From Ectocarpus siliculosus (taxonomy: Eukaryota; Sar; Phaeophyceae; Ectocarpales; Ectocarpaceae), in contig FN648849.1 of the NCBI GenBank assembly GCA_000310025.1, positions 1-31,036 on the forward strand: a DNA stretch of 31,036 bases, in the 5' to 3' direction. Position numbers and translations under genes: made by a program. The notes below the pieces were generated by a model. It was not told the DNA's origin. It ran no database searches and worked only from the letters and a program-made list of their open reading frames with translations. This document shows positions 27,888-31,036 of the stretch, piece by piece (positions within the stretch are counted from its first letter, which is position 1; every line of letters begins with the position of its first letter).

Positions 27888-27889
27888 AG

Positions 27890-27964
27890 GGCGGGCGAGG
27901 GGAGTTGAACCCCCGTCTTCCAGAGCCACAACCTGACACTCTAACCAACTGAGTTACACTCGCC
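27890..27964 (-). tRNA. trnH: tRNA-His (GUG)
   Basis: The cloverleaf has loop TTGTGGC (anticodon GTG). The genome encodes the G at position -1 opposite a C at position 73, the identity feature of tRNA-His; the span includes both. Confidence 0.93.
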
Positions 27965-27971
27965 AATCTAG

Positions 27972-28057
27972 ATGCGACTTATCGGACTTGAACCGATACT
28001 CTTTAAATAGAAACAGATTTTAAGTCTGACGTGTCTACCAATTTCACCAAAGTCGCA
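27972..28057 (-). tRNA. trnL: tRNA-Leu (UAA)
   Basis: The 86-nt class II tRNA has acceptor TGCGACT/AGTCGCA, loop ACTTAAAAT region with anticodon TAA and a long variable arm. It supplies the normal UAA-reading leucine tRNA. Confidence 0.94.
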
Positions 28058-28064
28058 AAATAAT

Positions 28065-28137
28065 TAGCGGAGAAGGGAGTCGAACCCCCGACATTTGGGA
28101 TATGATTCCAACATTCTAACCACTGAACTACACCGCC
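28065..28137 (-). tRNA. tRNA with CAU anticodon (Ile-lysidine type or Met)
   Basis: The 73-nt cloverleaf has stem TTGGA/CCCAA and loop ATCATAT (anticodon CAT). The D arm with AGTGGTTAGA resembles bacterial tRNA-Ile(CAU), whose C34 becomes lysidine. The acceptor is G-rich with a G-T first pair. Elongator or initiator Met is possible, so identity is left open. Confidence 0.8.
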
Positions 28138-28190
28138 TATTTTACAAATTTCTCTAAAACATTATTTTTTTATCACTGGAGAATTTTATC

Positions 28191-28548
<358 letters not shown>

Positions 28549-28731
28549 GATTAAATAATGTCAATTTATATTAGCTACCTTACCGATACCAATTCACGCA
28601 TAATATCACAATGCATAAGAATCCTTAATTACAAGGTCTAGATTCAAATCAGATTGTACGTTACTTATTATTTAATTGTACTTGAGTTAAAACAAAGAGT
28701 TGTGAGAAATAAAATAATTATTTAATCTCAT
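28549..28731 (-). ncRNA. Gene-free stretch; candidate diverged or permuted 5S rRNA
   Basis: This 183-nt gap between trnD and trnV holds no ORF or tRNA. On the minus strand, a hairpin at 28658-28630 has a TACAA/TTGTA stem enclosing CTGATTTGAATCTAGACC. It resembles the helix III/loop C region of 5S rRNA (plant mitochondrial GATCCCATTCCGACCTCGAT), and AATTAAGG follows it, as A-rich AGTTAAG follows loop C. Brown-algal mitochondria are reported to encode unconventional, permuted 5S rRNAs, and rpl5 is present here. The match is weak and ends cannot be set; it could equally be plain spacer. Confidence 0.25.
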
Positions 28732-28804
28732 CGAAAAAGACGGGATTTGAACCCGCGACCACCGACATGACAAACCGGCACTCTACCAACTGAGTTACTT
28801 TTTC
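28732..28804 (-). tRNA. trnD: tRNA-Asp (GUC)
   Basis: The 73-nt cloverleaf has acceptor GAAAAAG/CTTTTTC, stem CCGGT/GTCGG and loop TTGTCAT (anticodon GTC). Confidence 0.94.
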
Positions 28805-28825
28805 TTATACTTAATAAACATAAAT

Positions 28826-28898
28826 TGGAGATAAAGAGATTTGAACTCTTGACTTCGCGCTTGCAAAGCGCACACTCTACCAACTGAGTTATATCCCC
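28826..28898 (-). tRNA. trnA: tRNA-Ala (UGC)
   Basis: The 73-nt cloverleaf has acceptor GGGGATA/TATCTCC, stem TGCGC/GCGCG and loop TTTGCAA (anticodon TGC). Confidence 0.94.
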
Positions 28899-28998
28899 TT
28901 AGCCTAACATAAGATCAATATTTAAAAAAGATTCATTTAAAATTTATAGTTTTAATATTGCTTTTATTTACTCTATTACCTACTTTGTAATTAGGGGC

Positions 28999-29060
28999 AT
29001 ATTGTTAGATATAGTAGGGGGTACATTAATTAATGTACCCCCTACTATATCTAACAATAT
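28999..29060. repeat. Perfect 62-bp palindrome (31-bp arms, no loop)
   Basis: Every base from 28999 to 29029 pairs with its partner from 29060 back to 29030, around a centre of ATTAAT. Each arm contains GATATAGTAGGGGGTACATT and its complement. Both transcripts can form a very stable hairpin, and the DNA could extrude a cruciform. It lies in the 173-nt spacer between trnA and trnK, beside the 3' end of rnl. Candidate roles are transcription termination or RNA processing, a replication-related structure, or a mobile hairpin element. The rest of the spacer (28899-28998) has no visible gene. Confidence 0.97.
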
Positions 29061-29071
29061 AATCTTTTCGT

Positions 29072-29145
29072 TGGGCGTATTGGGAGTTGAACCCAAGACC
29101 CTCGGATTAAAAGTCCACCACTCTAACCAACTGAGCTATACGCCC
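29072..29145 (-). tRNA. trnK: tRNA-Lys (UUU)
   Basis: The 74-nt cloverleaf has acceptor GGGCGTA/TACGCCC and loop CTTTTAA (anticodon TTT). It follows the rnl 3' end within a few bases and probably defines it by processing. Confidence 0.94.
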
Positions 29146-29149
29146 AAAA

Positions 29150-29732
29150 TTTTTGGGTATTAGTACGAGTCAGCTAAAAACTTTACAGCTCTTACACTTC
29201 TCGCCTATCAAAGTGGTAATCTTCCACTCCCCTATGAAAATTTAACTTGAGGAGAGTTTCTCGCCTAAAGGTCGATTATCTCTTCTCGATGTAGCTACCC
29301 GGCGTTGCTCCTTTGGGAACAACCGGAACACAAGGGATCGAGTTTTCCCGGTCCTCTCGTACTAAGGTTTAGTCCTCGGAATTTTCAAACACCTACAGAA
29401 GATAGGGACCAAACTGTCTCACGACGTTCTAAACCCAACTCACGTACCACTTTCGTCGGCGAACAGCCGAACCCTTGGAACCTTTTCCAGCTCCAGGATG
29501 TGATGAGTCGACATCGAGGTGCCAAACGAACCCGTCGATAGGGGCTCTAGAGGATCATTAGCCTGTTATCCCCGGCGTACCTTTTATCCATTGCGCGATA
29601 GCCTTTCCACAAAGAACTACCGGATCACTATGACCGACTTACGTCCCTGATCGAAATGTCTTTCTTACAGTCAAGCAGGCTTTTGCCATTATACTCGATT
29701 CTCCTTATAGGGAGATGAGCCTACCTTTGTAT

Positions 29733-29777
<45 letters not shown>

Positions 29778-29913
29778 AGCAAACACTGTCCCGTAGTTAG
29801 TAAGTCAACAGATCTCGGAGTGGTATTTCACTATTGCCTCGTTAATCTCTGGCGAAAAAAAGTCATAAACTCCCACTTATTCTACACTTAAGTCTTTGAA
29901 TTACAATGCTTGC

Positions 29914-29944
<31 letters not shown>

Positions 29945-30030
29945 CAGCTGCAGGATGGTCGCATCTTCACGACCTATGTAATTTCACTGAGTCCCTGTTG
30001 GAGACAGCGGGGAAGTCGTTACACCATTCA

Positions 30031-30087
<57 letters not shown>

Positions 30088-31036
30088 AGCCGCCGTTTAC
30101 CGGGGTTTGACCTCAATGCGTAAACATCAAAGCTTTACCTACCGGCACCGGGCAGGTGTCAGTCCCTATACATCCTCTTGCGAGTTAGCAGAGACCTGTG
30201 TTTTTAATAAACAGTCGCTACCCCCGATTTTGTGCCAAAAATAAGAGCTTGCGCTCCATATTTTTACTCCTTATTCCGAAGTTACAGAGTCATTTTGCCG
30301 AGTTCCTTCAACAAGGTTATCTCAAAGCCTTAGTGTGCTCCACCTGTCCACCTGTGGCGGTTTAAGGTACGGTTTTAAATAAAGTGCCTTTTTCTTGGAA
30401 AAAATAATTTACCTTTGACAAAATTCAAAGATAAAGTGAATTTTTCGTCAGCAACCTTTAACAGTTTAATCTTACCCATTACCGCAAGCTTTGGCTTGCT
30501 AGCTTAGGGACCGTTTTAATTCGAGGTTTTAACCTCTCACGACCTAGCTTTACTTAGGATCGTAAACCTTGGACTTACGGCTACAATACTTTAATTTTAT
30601 TGTTTTATGCTACTCATGCAAGTATTCTCGCTTCCGATATCTTCACAATAGCTTACGCCATAGCTTTTACGACCTACGGAAAGTTCTGCTACCATAAAAG
30701 TGTATTTAAAACTTTTATCTGAGGATTCGGTAATAGTTTTAAGCCCTCAAAATTGGCGGGACTTTTGCTCTAGGTCAGTGAGCTGTTACGCTGTCTTAAA
30801 AGAATGGCTGCTTCCAAGCCTACCTCCTGACGGTCTCAGAGCAAATATCACCTTTACCACTGAAACTATTTTGTGGACCTTAACCTACAGTCTGGGCTGT
30901 TTCCCTTTTGAGTATGAATCTTTGCATACATACTCTGTCTGCCCTGAATGAATAAATCTGTATTCGGAGTTTGCAAAAGTTCAGTAAGAGATAATCTCCC
31001 CTTTACTTACACAGTGCTCTACCCCAGATTTTCTTT
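29150..31036 (-). rRNA. rnl: Large subunit ribosomal RNA, 3' portion (partial)
   Basis: The minus strand carries domains II (part) to VI of the 23S-like rRNA. The sarcin-ricin loop AGTACGAGAGGACCGG is found near 29345-29362. The domain V core GGGATAACAGG is near 29562-29573, and GCTGACTCGTACTAATA marks the 3' end near 29160. At the right edge, GGGGTAGAGCACTGT corresponds to about E. coli position 990-1000. The 1,887 nt here nearly equals the matching E. coli span, so no intron interrupts this part. The 5' third lies outside the window. Short open frames inside it are chance. Confidence 0.96.

Noticed and set aside
29305-30951. Three plus-strand open frames within rnl
   Set aside because: They lie on the strand opposite a conserved large-subunit rRNA and do not resemble proteins.

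Overview
This window is mitochondrial DNA from a stramenopile alga, almost certainly a brown alga (Phaeophyceae). The protein set combines respiratory-chain genes (nad1, nad2, nad3, nad4, nad4L, nad5, nad6, nad9, the Fe-S part of nad11, cob, cox1-3, atp6, atp9) with many mitochondrial ribosomal proteins and a Tat translocase gene. cox2 carries an in-frame insertion of about 1,000 codons, a known peculiarity of brown-algal mitochondria. The coding is AT-rich and very compact. Genes abut or overlap by a few bases and no introns are seen. TGA is a stop (nad3, rps8) and tRNA-Trp has a CCA anticodon, so the standard code fits. The species cannot be named from the sequence alone.

Layout. Positions 1-17816 are read from the minus strand: an atp8 5' fragment at the left edge, rps14, nad3, nad11, nad6, nad5, an aberrant tRNA-like element, nad4, giant cox2, cob, nad9, trnE, trnI, cox1, nad2, trnR, atp6, a small ORF that may be rpl31, cox3, trnY, an ORF that may be a diverged rps10, and rps11, with rps13 next to it. 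From 18188 to 20832 the strand flips to plus for an S10-operon remnant (rpl2-rps19-rps3-rpl16) plus an unidentified 128-codon ORF. The minus strand resumes with trnG, rpl5, rpl14, trnL(CAA), nad4L, rps7, rps12, trnL(UAG), trnQ, a CAU tRNA, a 42-codon tatA-like gene and trnW. tatC lies on plus and overlaps the 3' end of nad1 tail to tail. The minus strand then carries nad1, rps4, rps2, rpl6, rps8, a six-tRNA block (F, N, C, H, L(UAA), CAU), atp9, trnV, trnD, trnA, a perfect 62-bp palindrome, trnK and the 3' two-thirds of the large-subunit rRNA, which runs off the right edge.

How the genes work together. The products are the core membrane subunits of complexes I, III, IV and V, the matrix ribosome that makes them, the tRNAs for decoding, and a minimal Tat (TatA plus TatC) machine. 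Genes expected for such a genome but not seen here (rns, nad7, most of atp8, the 5' part of rnl, trnS, trnP, initiator trnM) presumably lie outside the window.

The most unusual items are the multi-part cox2 insertion, a second in-frame insertion of about 115 codons in nad6, the perfect 62-bp palindrome beside trnK and rnl, the 88-nt tRNA-Glu-like element between nad5 and nad4, and a gene-free stretch that may hold a diverged or permuted 5S rRNA.
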